Assembly: GCF_000715075.1 (NCBI RefSeq)
Contig: NC_134100.1
Location: 28,750,042-28,814,041, forward strand
DNA: 64,000 nt
Direction: 5' to 3'
DNA from: Nicotiana tabacum
Taxonomy: Eukaryota; Streptophyta; Magnoliopsida; Solanales; Solanaceae
Made by a program: the position numbers and the translations under genes
The notes under the pieces: model-generated
Database searches by the model: none
What the model saw: the letters and a program-made list of their open reading frames with translations, nothing else
Told to the model about the DNA's origin: nothing
Shown: positions 34,388-44,860 of the stretch, one piece after another
How the letters are laid out: every line of letters begins with the position of its first letter
Numbering within the stretch: the stretch's first letter is position 1

Positions 34388-35470
34388 TTAAACATAATAC
34401 CTTTTGACCGCATCCGCATTTAACGTTGTTTCAGGGTCATTTCCTTCAATGTCTCCGAGGTACAACGCCCCTTTTGGCAACAATTTTCTTACAATGTATG
34501 GGCCTTTCCAGTTAGGAGCGAACTTTCCTTTTGCTTCCTTGTGATGAGGGAGAATACGCCTCAAAACAAGTGGCCCCACTTCAAAGTTCCTAGGCTGCAC
34601 TTTCTTGATGTAGGCACGGGCCATTCTTTGTTGATACAACCGCCCGTGGCAGACTGCGGCCATTCGCTTTTCATCAATCAAGGTTAACTGCTCCAGGTGG
34701 GTTTTGACCCACTCACTGTCCTTAATCTCAGCTTCCATAATGATCCGAAAGGAAGAGATTTCAACTTCTGCGGGTATCACGGCTTCAGTGCCATAAACCA
34801 AAAGATACGGGGTTGCTCCGATTGATATGCGCACAGTTGTGCGATATCCTAACAATGCAAACGACAACTTTTCATGCCATTGCCTGGAACTTTGGATCAT
34901 CTTCCTAAGAATCTTCTTGATGTTCTTGTTTGCTGCTTCAACAGCACCATTAGCTTTGGGCTTATAAGGAGTAGAGTTCTGATGCATGATCTTCAACTGC
35001 TCACATATCTCCCCCATCAAGTGACTATTCAAGTTCGTAGCATTGTCCGTAATGATGGTCGTAGGAATACCAAAGCGGCAGATGATATTGGAGTGCATGA
35101 AATCCACCACTGCTTTCTTAGTGATAGCTTTGACGGTGACTGCTTTAACCCATTTTGTGAAGTAGTCAATGGCAACCAATATGAATCTAAGCCTATTTGA
35201 AGCTTTTAGCTCGATTGGCCCAATGACATCCATACTCCAGGCAACGAACGGCAACGGTGTTGACATAAGATGCAGTTCTGCAGGTGGTGCATGAATCAGG
35301 TCACCGTGCACCTGGCACTGATGATATTTTCGGACAAAACTGAAGCAATATTTTTCCATAGTCATCCAGTAATAGCCTGCTCGAAGGATCTTGTTTGCCA
35401 ATACGTATCCATCATGTGGGGTCCACACACTCCTGCGTCACTTCATGCATGATTCTTCCGGCCTCTTTGG
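34388..35470 (-). pseudogene. pol: E5 integrase
   Basis: Integrase with most of its length open on the minus strand (35428-34388, 346 codons). All three catalytic residues can be seen: Asp in MDVIGP (near 35222), Asp in ITDN (near 35045) and Glu in GAVEAANK (near 34935). The zinc-binding part is damaged: one Cys is Tyr in RKYHQCQ, and a frameshift near 35420 separates it from the upstream pol. The C-terminal part reads to a stop at 34388. Among the Tat integrases here this copy is the best preserved. Confidence 0.9.
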
Positions 35471-36155
35471 CATCCACACATCTTAATAAGTTGAGATCTG
35501 GAGTCCTTTTGTACAAGACTTCGATGCTCAAGAAGAAACTGCTGGCAAGCCCTCTAATGGTTCTCTTTTGGTCTCCATTGGCTTGCTTAGGATATTCTTT
35601 CATTTTCATAAATCTTTTGATATTGTGATACCATGGCTGAACATTTGGTTCTGCCTCAACCGTATTACAGTAACCATGCCTTTCTCGGATTTGGATTTCC
35701 AATGGGTCAATGTGAAGATTGCTTGGATACGACAACACCGAGGCCAAAGTAGCGAGTGCATCGGCCAACTCATTGTGAAAATAAGGAATGTACTTGAACT
35801 CGACTATCTTGAACCGCTTGCTAAGTTCTTCTACATGTTGCATGTATGGAATAAGCTTGACATCCCGAGTTTCCCACTCTCCCTGAGCTTGTCGGATGAT
35901 CAGATCTGAATCTCCCATGATTATCAGTTCTTCCATATCTTGGTTGATTTCCATATTCATACCCATAATACAGGCTTCATACTCGGCAATGTTGTTTGTG
36001 CAGAAAAAGCAGAGTCGAGCTATGGCTGGATCATGCTGACCAGTGGGTGAGATTAAAATTGCCCCAATTCCGACTCCTTTTGCATTCACAGCTCCATCGA
36101 AGAACATTTTCCAAGCATTGGTGTCTTCTGATGTTACCTCAACTAATCTTCGCAT
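35412..36155 (-). pseudogene. pol: E5 Tat-type RNase H
   Basis: The open frame of 247 codons starts just after RT. It contains WKMFFDGAVNAKGVG, then EYEACIMGM and GDSDLIIRQAQGEW, the acidic positions of the second RNase H known in Tat elements. The tether and the first RNase H seen in E3 (about 19490-20030) are missing, so RT is joined to this domain directly near 36150. It overlaps the integrase frame by a frameshift at its end. Confidence 0.85.
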
Positions 36156-36870
36156 CTTTCTTCAACGGCTTGAATATGGGCTTACATGTGGATGTCAACT
36201 GAGCAATGAACCGACTAGTATAGTTCAATCTTCCCAGCAAACTAATAACCTATTTCTTGGTTCTTAGAGGAGGCAAATCCCAAATAGACTTTATCTTCAT
36301 TGGATCTAGCTCAATGCCTCTCCGACTGACGATGAATCCCAAAAGTTTCCCAGACGGAACTCCAAATGCACATTTAGCTGGGTTTAGCTTCAAATTATAC
36401 TTGTGCAGATGCTCGAAGAACATTCTCAGGTCCCGAACATGGTCATCTTGTGTCTTGGATTTAATGATCACATCATCCACATACACCTCAATTTCTTGGT
36501 GCATCATGTCATGAAATATGGTAGTCATAGCTCTCATGTAAGTTGCCCCGACGTTCTTCAAGCCAAATGGCATGACCCTGTAATAATAGGTGCCCCAGGG
36601 TGTGGTGAAAGCTGTCTTTTCCACATCTTCTTCATCCATAAATACCTGATGATATCCAGCATAACAATCCACGAAAGATTGTATCTCATGTTTGGCATAG
36701 TTGTCAACAAGGATGTGTATGTTCAGCAAAGGGAAATTGTCTTTGTGACTTGCTTTGTTCAGATCTCGATAGTCAACACACACCCGAGTTTTCCTATCTT
36801 TCTTTAGCACAGGAACCACATTAGCTAACCATGTGTTGTATCAGACCACTCGGATCACCCCCGCCTTCAA
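36150..36870 (-). pseudogene. pol: E5 reverse transcriptase
   Basis: RT palm and fingers are visible: VLKKDRKTRVCVDYRDLN, then GYHQVFMDEEDVEK and the catalytic Y-V-D-D at 36472-36483. The thumb motif LLGFIVSRRGIELD follows. The open frame 36819-36250 is uninterrupted. Upstream TAG/TGA codons at about 36870 and 36845, and a TAG at 36249, break the polyprotein. The 3' part ends in LKKDA and then the deletion junction. Confidence 0.9.
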
Positions 36871-37321
36871 CTATTTTGTGACCTCTTCTTTGATCTTGTC
36901 ACTAATATCAGTTTTGAACTTCCTCTGTTTTTGCTGGACAGGAGGATAATCGGGGTAAGTTGGCAACTTATGGACCACCAAATCAACACTTAGTCCTGGC
37001 ATATCGTCATAGGACCAAGAAAACACATCTTTGAATTCAAACAAAAGTTGGATCAGTGCATCCCTAGTTCTTTCATCTGTGTGAATGCTTATCATGGTTT
37101 CTTGGAGCTCTTCTGAACTACCCAAATTTACCGGCTCGGTTTCATTTAGATTTGGATTAGTCTTATTCTCAAATTGTTCCAATTCTAGATTTATTTCCCT
37201 AAAAGCCTCTTTTTCATCGTATTCCGATTCTTGATTCATTATTTCACAATTAGATGGCGTGTTTGGATCTGGGCATGATGTCCGCAAGCATGTCATGTTA
37301 TTTAAAACCGCATTATTAGAA
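36871..37321 (-). pseudogene. pol: E5 acidic linker before RT (exon after candidate intron)
   Basis: It encodes a Glu/Asn-rich linker (YDEKEAFREIN, then FEFKDVFSWSYDDMPGL) that leads into RT. E3 has a similar acidic linker at 18369-18640. The 3' splice-like CAG lies just upstream at 37322-37324. Confidence 0.75.
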
Positions 37322-37526
37322 CTGAAAGAAGAAATAAGAAAAAGTAACAAAAATCAAAAAGAATAAAGAGAGAGATTCATGAACGATGAAATATTGATTT
37401 CATTTCATTGAATTTTGAAGATAACAGGGTTTACATTTGGAATTTAAAGATAGTAAACTAAAGAAAACATCCGAGTTACACCCTGGAATAACTCGTGATG
37501 TAGAAAAGGTGGCAAAACTAGACTAC
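37322..37526 (-). other. Candidate intron between protease and RT (E5)
   Basis: The sense strand shows CCCG|GTAGTC at 37526 and a long pyrimidine tract ending in TTTCAG at 37322. The length of 205 nt would join the G-patch frame to the RT linker. E3 has a similar gap. Ogre/Tat elements are known to have an intron here; splicing in this copy is inference. Confidence 0.55.
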
Positions 37527-38640
37527 CGGGATTCCTGCCTGACTGGAAACAGAGTAGCCTTCCAGTTTTGCAGCTTGGCATTGGGCCCCATATACAGCAC
37601 CTCAGCGGTGCTCGAGCCTTCTCCCGGCTGGACCATGTGGGTTTCATACAACATCTGCATCATAGCTCCACATATGTTCTCAATTTCCTCGGCTGTGAAG
37701 GCCTCATCTTCTTCTTCCTCTACGTACTTGGGCTTGACGAATGTTTTATATAAATGCAGGACTGGCTGAGGTAGAACCCAACCATTGATCTTTCGTTCAT
37801 TTGCCCATGTGACATCAGTTTCTATGGCGCAAAAACCCACACCGAAGAACTTCTTGCTGGCAACCAGAGTGATAGGTTCTTTGATACCTTGCAATGATGC
37901 CCCGAGTCCCTTCCCAAGCGTATAACCATGCTTGATGATTTCAGTAGCGACCATGATGGACACATTTGACAGAAAGGGCTGAGGACGCGGGTTTCCCTCC
38001 TCACATTGATCTGCGACCACCACCTCGAAAGCTTGATAAACTATATGTTCGCTACCTTTCCTAGCTTTGAGATACGGGACTGACGAGTCCCGGTAAATTG
38101 ACTGCTCGTCTTCTCCATGGACTACAATCTCCTGATCCTCATATTCAAATTTCACCATCTAGTGGAGAGTGGAAGGTATGGCCCCTGCCGCGTGAATCCA
38201 AGGCCTTCCCAAGAGGAAATTATAAGAAGTTTCCATGTCTAGGACATGAAATGTCACCTCGAAATCCACTGGACCAATAGTCAGAATCAAATCGATCTCG
38301 CCTATGGTATCTCTCTTGATGCCATTAAAGGCACGCACACAGACATTGTTAGGCCTGATTCTCTCAGTCCCAATCTCCATTCTTTGCAAAGTTGAGAGAG
38401 GGCATATGTCGACCCCCGATCCACCATGACTCTTTTTACATAGTACCCCTCACATTTAACTGTCAAATGGAGGGATTTGTTGTGGGCGGCCCCTTCCGGG
38501 GGCAAATCATTCTTGCTAAAGGAAATTTGATTGAATGCGAAGAATCTTTCTACCATTCTTTCCAGTTGTTCGACAGTGGTTTCAATCAGAACATAAGCTT
38601 CATTGCGGGTTTTTATCAACACTTTCTAATGCTCGGTTAA
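37523..38640 (-). pseudogene. pol: E5 protease and G-patch linker
   Basis: The first frame (38622-38302) leads to the active site V-D-R-G-S near 38415, where the usual middle residue is Arg, so catalysis is doubtful. The next part (38389-38159) has DFEVTFHVLDM and FLLGRPWIH, the protease core. After a stop at 38159 the 211-codon frame 38158-37523 carries a G-patch (HGYTLGKGLGASLQGI, about 37930-37882). It ends near the candidate intron. Compare E3 16756-18144. Confidence 0.83.
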
Positions 38641-41125
38641 GCTTAATAGGAGAGAAAAAAATGAGACCTGAGCGGGAGACTTTCGGAGTTGGTCAATTAT
38701 CTCGTAGTTCGCAGTTTTCATCTTTCGGAAGAACTCTTCTGCTTTTTCAGCACTAACTGGCTTTTTGATCGGGAAGCGTTTCAGTTTGGCATTGCTCACT
38801 TATCCCACATTAAGGTATCTCTCAGCTGGGTTAGTTTCATTTGCTTCTCCCAGGACCTCTTTTCCCTTGTAGGTTACTACCACCTTGTTGTAATTCTATG
38901 GGATAGTAGTAGGGTCTATCATGGGCTTCTGCGGTGCACGGCCAATAACCATGGGCTCACTCAGCCTTGGTAAAATTACTGGCCCCCATACCACATAGGT
39001 CCCTTTAGGCACATACGTCTTAGGTCCCTTGTTCAGCTCAAACCTTTTTGGAGGCCTCAATGTCATTTGCTTTTTCCTGTGACCCCGAGGAACATAAAGA
39101 ATGGCATCTTTTGGGGGTGCTGCCCCAGTTTTGGTTTCCACTATCTTTTTTGTACTCGAAAGGGTGGATTTACTTTTCTTTTCCCCTTGTCTTACTTTGT
39201 AGCAGCCTTCGGCTTCTTTTTGACATCAGCAACAGCAATGATGACTTTTAGAGCTGGGTCAAACTCTTTATCATCACAAATCATCCCAAAACCTGGACTG
39301 TTGTTGTGGGTAGACAATGGGTTGTTGGTCACATTGGGGATCTCTTTGTCTTTCAGTACTACCCTCTTCTGCTCTATCAAGTTCTCAATTGCCCTTTTGA
39401 GAGTCCAACAGTCTTCGGTGTCTTGCCCTTCCACCCTAGAATGATAGGAGCATCGGGTACAGTGTCGGTAGGAAGGCGAATCTAGGTTTTGTCTATTCGG
39501 GGGTACGGGTTGTAGCAAACCCATTTGGACCAATTTAGGGAAAAGGCTAGAATATAACTCACCAATAGGCGTGAATTTTATTCTCCTGGGTGGCTCCCAA
39601 GCACGGGCATTGTAGGGGAAGTTATTTTATGGAGGTCGGGGATTATACTGAGCTTGGTGGGAGGGTTATTTCTAGGACGTGGAGCTCTATTTTGGTTAAA
39701 CTGTTGTTGTGGCCGAGCATATGGCTGGGAGTTCATTACTGCATACGGCTGATGAGCCATAACATAAGCCACATCCTGGTGGGGATAATAATGTTGTGGC
39801 ATGCTTGGAGGGAAATAACCTCTAGGTGGACTGGGGTTTCTTAGACTTGAAGTTTCCATCGCCACTTCTTCTTTTTGTTTGCTACACCTCCGGACCTGCT
39901 TTGAATTGCTTGGGATGTAGCTCTTATGGAAGATTGGCTCAATATATGCCCTGTTTTTAGACCATTTTCGACCATCTCACCAATCTTGATGGCCTCAGCA
40001 AACGGTTTACCCATTGCAGACATCATATTCTGAAAGTAGTCAGCCTCTTGGGCTTGTAGAAAAATACTAACCATTTCTGTTTCATACATTGGGTGCTTGA
40101 CCCTGGCTGCTTGTTTGCGCCATTTAACATCATATTCTCGGAAACTTTCCGATGACTTCTTCTTGAGATTCGACAGAGAATTCCTGTTGTGAGTTATGTC
40201 TATGTTATACTAAAACTGTCTGACAAAATCTCGAGCCAGATCATCCCAAATGTGCCAACGATACATGTCCTGATCCATGTACCACTCAGAGGCAATGCCA
40301 ACTAGACTCTCTCCGAAATAAGGCATTAGGAGCTCTTCTTTTCCGCCTGCCCCTCTTAGTTGATTATAATATCTCTTGAGGTGGGCTATGGGATCCCCGT
40401 GCCCCTCATACTTTTTGAACTTTGGGGTCTTGAAACCCAGGGGCAAATGCACATGTGGGAACATACATAGATCAGCGTAGGATACGCTCTTTTGTCTGCT
40501 TAAGCCTTGTATATTCTTAAGGCTTTGTTCTATGCTACTCATTTTCCGGGTAATTTCCTCTTACTCAAGGCTCTTTACAGCCTTCTCCTATCCCGCGGTA
40601 AATTCGTACCAGGGTTGTTGAGGGTAAGAATTGGTGGTAAATTGAGTAGGTTCTGATGGAAAAGATGGTACTTGGAAAGTGAAATATGATGGATCAAAGC
40701 TTGTCCTGGGCACAGTTGGCTGCACTGTAGCCGAGGTTGGTGGTGCGGTAAATATATTGGAGGCCACTCCCGAAACCACCTAAAGGTGAACCTTAGAAGG
40801 TGTTTCGGTGAAGTGAGCTAAGATGGTGGGGTATCCAAGTGGGGTATTCGGGTAATTTATTGGGACATTAGAATTTCCACTTGCTTTGGGAAGTAGCTCG
40901 AGGAAACCGGGTATGGCACTTGGTGGCTCTCTCCCATTGGACTAGGCGTTCCACATTTCCAGCACTCGGAGGCGTAGTGCCCTGTTTTCTTCAGCTGCCG
41001 CTGACTCTGAGATTGGGATAACCGATAGTGGTCTATCCTCTAGGATGGGGATTGTTGGTGGATGAGCTTCTGACGACATTTCTACACTACCCTTAGATCT
41101 TGTAAAGTAGAGGTGTGAAGCCAGG
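38641..41125 (-). pseudogene. gag: E5 gag
   Basis: Reading from 41080 down: a start region with MSSEAHPPTIP; a helical segment; a Pro/Thr/Ser-rich stretch (40779-40588); then the gag domain with FKKYEGHGDPIAHLKRYY (near 40435-40380) and YFGESLVGIASEWY. More of it follows at 40200-39841 (EYDVKWRKQAARV). A Pro/Gln/Tyr-rich part lies at 39865-39600. A Cys-Cys-His-Cys zinc-binding motif (CTRCSYHSRVEGQDTEDC) lies near 39467-39414. Stops and frameshifts break it in at least six places. Confidence 0.85.
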
Positions 41126-41457
41126 TTACCACAAACCAACCACCTTAAGAATAAAACCTAAACTCAACAGCAGACAACAAAATGGTTAGTTTGAAGCAAT
41201 TAACACATAGGAAATCGCACATTGGGTGTGTGATGCACCTATACAGTTAAATGTGTTTCTACATATTTTGCAACGATTGCATATCTCATCCCAACATTGG
41301 TTTATCTCCTCGATCTTCTCTCTTGCTCTCTTTTGCACTCTCATTTTCTCTCTTGTTCTTATTTTCTTTTCCTTGTTTTCTCTCTTTTCTTTTTGGTTTT
41401 TCTTTTGGTTTTCTCTTTTCCACATTCCTCTTTTATTTGAGTTATTTACAAAAATCA

Positions 41458-41525
41458 TGACCGGATCCGATGAGGATTGCCTACGTATCACGATGCTGCG
41501 TGAATCAGATCATCACATAGTTCAA
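41458..41525 (-). repeat. Boundary motif copy 5 (E5, between extra ORF and gag)
   Basis: Sense order GAACTATG, TGATTCACG, GATACGTAGGCAATCC, GGATCCGGTCA. The rest of 41126-41770 is an AT- and CT-rich spacer without a domain. Confidence 0.68.
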
Positions 41526-41770
41526 GAAATAAAAAGCAAAATAAATAAAACATTTTTGGTTTTTCAAATTTTCATTAAAACAAGACCTTTAATTTTTCTC
41601 TATTACAAAGACTCGATCCTGCATACTTGAGAATTGAAAACTACAACAGACTTTTAGGAATGAAAATACAAACTCAAAAAAAGAGAAAGAAATCAGGAGT
41701 ACATCAATGCTTCCAATCCTGCTCTAGGAACACCAACTGGTTTTGCTGCGGGCCTACGCACCATGTCATC

Positions 41771-42724
41771 CTAGAGGAGATAGAGATCCTCCATTATCTG
41801 GCGGACAAAGATCATTACTGTGGCAAAGAACATGGACCTGGTCATGTCCTCACACTCGTTGCATTTCATCACAATATAGTCAGTGATTCTTCTAACAATT
41901 TCCCTAATGATGCCCTTCTCTTGCAACAAACGCCCAATCTGTTGAGATCTAGCCTCCAAGACCTGAGTGGTACTATGATTCTGTTCTTGCAAATGTTGTA
42001 GGTCTCCATCTAGCTGTGCCATTAAAGCGTAGCAATGTTCTCTTTTGGCTTTGAAGCTCTTGTCTTGTTTAGCCATCTCATTCTTGAGGGTGGTTAGCTT
42101 TGTGTTCAAGTTTGTGACTTCTCCATCGTATTTCCTTTTTAGTTGTCGAACAAACTCTGCCCGTCCCTCGGCGTTCTTTGCCAACCGAGCTCTTGCCAAA
42201 CTGCCTTTGGATTTTTCTAAATCATCCCCGTACTCACATATTTTCTTCTTGAGGCCATTAATGAGTCTTTCATCTGCTCGGCTTCTTTTCGGATTATCAG
42301 CAGCTACCTTCATCCTTTGGATCTAGGCCCGGGGGACTTCATTTTCTTGGGCTAATTTTTTCTTCTCACCCTCATCTGAAGCGGCTTGCAAATCACTATC
42401 GAACTTAAGGTCTCTGATCTGTCCTTCTAACCTGCTTATGGTGGCTCGATATTCATTTTCTTTTGTCAACCACTCCCACTGTTCTTATGATGCTTCAACA
42501 AACTCTTGGAGGTGGGGTCTTTTAGCTAGCCTTCCAAACTCAACTTTCCCTTTGTACCAGGCGAGGTAACCGGGTGAGACTTCACCTCTGGATAGATCAA
42601 GCAATCGGGCATTTTCTATCAGATATTGACACTCATTCCAAATCTGGCGAACCACTGTTTCGTGAAACTGGCCATCATAACGGATCTCGACCACATAAAG
42701 GCTAAGGTCTATATCCTTGGACAC
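41771..42724 (-). pseudogene. E5 extra 5' ORF, coiled-coil part
   Basis: Frames 42724-42485 and 42313-41771 form one protein with a short break between them. The first has a conserved-looking FHETVVRQIWNE and YLAWYKGKVEFG. The second is rich in Lys, Glu, Arg and Leu with heptad-like spacing, so a long coiled coil is likely. Such an ORF upstream of gag is seen in some plant Tat elements. Its function is not known to me; a structural or nucleic-acid role is a guess. Confidence 0.65.
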
Positions 42725-43735
42725 TATCTGACATCTCCCTAGCTGCCTTAAAACCCGGTATGTGGCATAAGACTAGATGCTTCTGAGACCCATCAGGAGG
42801 AAGTGGGGACTGGTGGCTAACATGTATATGATTTCATTAACAGGAAGCCAACCCAATGTCCATTCTATTTGATTTACAGTGACGGAGCGGAGGCAAGATA
42901 TCCATTATGTGACCCCTTCTGGCATGTTGAACCTGTCGACCCTTGTATAAAACTCCTCTATGCAGCTTTCTCCTGTCGACCTATAGTTCATGTACTAAGG
43001 ACGGTGACATAGATGCTCAATCATCCACATTTATAGAAACAAGTTGCACCCTTTAAAAAAGTTCGCTCCGACTTTGTAGGCCATGAGAGCTCGGAATATT
43101 TCAGACACTATCATGTGTGCGAGGGTGATTTTGGCTTGAGTAAGCAAAGTGTTGACAACCCCTGCTATCCGTATATCGATATTCCCATCTTTCCTGGGAA
43201 ACACTAGAAGACCCAAAAATGCCACCATGAAAGCGAAACATCTATGTTCTTCCCATTTTATTCGATTCCCTTTGCTGCAAATTTTTCTTTCTCGATTGTT
43301 GAACCCCCCTATGTGTCTGTATCACTATTATATGAACTGTGGAGTGGAAAACCTAGATTCCAAATCCAGGTATTGGACCCTCTGCTTATCTTTAGAAAAT
43401 CTAGAAACTTGTGCGGAGTGACGGTTCTTGGGGCAACCAGGTATTTATGTCTCAAAGCTTCGGTACTCCCAACATAACCGACTATCTATTCTAGAGTGGG
43501 TATGAGTTCAAAGTCCGAGAAATGAAACACGTTGTGAACTGGATCCTAAAACGTAACTAGTGCTTTTATTATGTCTCCTCTAGGCAGTCTTCAATAACTC
43601 GGTGAGACCCCCCAAGTAATGGTTGACCATATCTCGTCCTGATTTACCAAGATCTTCCCACCACATATACAGTTCCAAAGGAATCTTGGTCATGACCTTC
43701 ATTGGCAAGTTTTGACTCGTGCTCATTCTACACAT
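42725..43735 (-). pseudogene. E5 extra 5' ORF, N-terminal DUF7745-like part
   Basis: The start at 43735 (MSTSQNLPMKV) leads to a WWEDL motif and a VFHFSDFEL motif near 43535-43510. An open part at 43228-43031 holds AFLGLLVFPRKDGNIDIR and FFKGCNLFL. I recognise this as like the plant DUF7745 family (unknown function), often found with Tat elements; this is from memory of motifs, without a search. Several stops are present. Confidence 0.55.
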
Positions 43736-44829
43736 TTAAATTAAGGTGATTTATTTAAAACAAAGTGGATTTTACAAAAGTGGTCAATTTTGCAAACATT
43801 TAAATATCGCGGCTACTTTTGTAAATACGGCCCTTCAGCACTTTGAAAAGGAAGATTTAGGGTTGTGCTTGCTAGGTAGCCAAAATTTTGAAAAAGGGCA
43901 GTAGGTGGTTATTCTTGCAAAAATAGCTTTCCGGCGTCCTTTTGGGGATATTTTAGGCTATTTAGACAAGAACGACACTACCTAATTTTATTTATGACAG
44001 AATAACAAAATTTCAAACTTTGGGTTATTTTGCAAAAAAATTGAGTTGGACCCGGTGAGGGTTGCCTACGTATCCCACATCCGGTGAAAATCAAACTTGC
44101 GTAGTTCTATCAGTTTTGACATAATAAAATATTTTGAAACCATTTTCCTTTTCTTTTTTTTTCTTCAAAATTTCGGTAGAGTTTCGGTATACTTTGGACA
44201 ACAGATTTTTTTTCAAAGGCGGGTAATTATCTCTCTCATACCTCAATTTTATTTTTTCCAAATTCCTCCCTATTCTAGCAACTGGTCAACATGCAAACTG
44301 AAGCAAATAATTGTACAAGTAGCACGTAAAAATGCATCAGGTTGATCTTTTGATTCTGGGATCCACCTGTCCTAGACGGACCTAACCCCTGTGTTGAATC
44401 TTCAAAGTCAAATACACATGATGCAAATAAGCGTTCCTACTAGGGATCCTGCATGAAGTTGAGTTATTCTATGTATAAAACTTGGGTATATTGTTCTAAA
44501 CATGGTGTACCCGAGCGGACAACTCGAGCCGGGGGGGGGGCTACGTATCGGGAACCAAAAGGCCATCTGGCTTTGTAACTTGTCCGAACCTCTTTCTAAT
44601 TCAAGGTATGACACTAACAGAAAAGGAGTCACGCCAATGTGCATATCCCCAAAGATGAGAAGAGAAGAGTTTCGTAACAGTTTATATACAGTTCAAATAA
44701 TATCATAGCGGTAAAAAGCAACATTTAGCACATTAGGCCCAAACATGTAATAAACAATTAGATAATAAATAAAAGCCAACTATAAAAGTTATTGTAAGCT
44801 CGAATTCTTGAACCCTAAACCAAAGTTTT
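43736..44829 (-). other. E5 leader between primer site and first ORF
   Basis: About 1.1 kb without a recognisable domain. It holds boundary motif copy 6 and a run of ten G at 44531-44540. It probably contains packaging signals; none can be identified by eye. Confidence 0.55.
44043..44107 (-). repeat. Boundary motif copy 6 (E5 leader)
   Basis: Sense order GAACTACG, TTGATTTTC, GGATACGTAGGCAACC, GGGTCCAACTCA. Confidence 0.7.
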
Positions 44830-44856
44830 GGGTTTCTTTCCCCAACAGAGTCGTCA
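44830..44856 (-). other. Primer binding site, tRNA-Arg type (E5)
   Basis: The minus strand reads TGACGACTCTGTTGGGGA and continues toward GAAACCC, four bases from the LTR end. It matches the 3' end of plant tRNA-Arg with several C-to-T-type changes. E6 has a closer copy at 63880. Confidence 0.75.
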
Positions 44857-44860
44857 GAGC

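Noticed and set aside
41226..41630. A 134-codon plus-strand ORF rich in Phe and Leu
   Set aside because: It is the reverse strand of an AG-rich spacer between the extra ORF and gag of E5; low complexity explains the apparent membrane protein.
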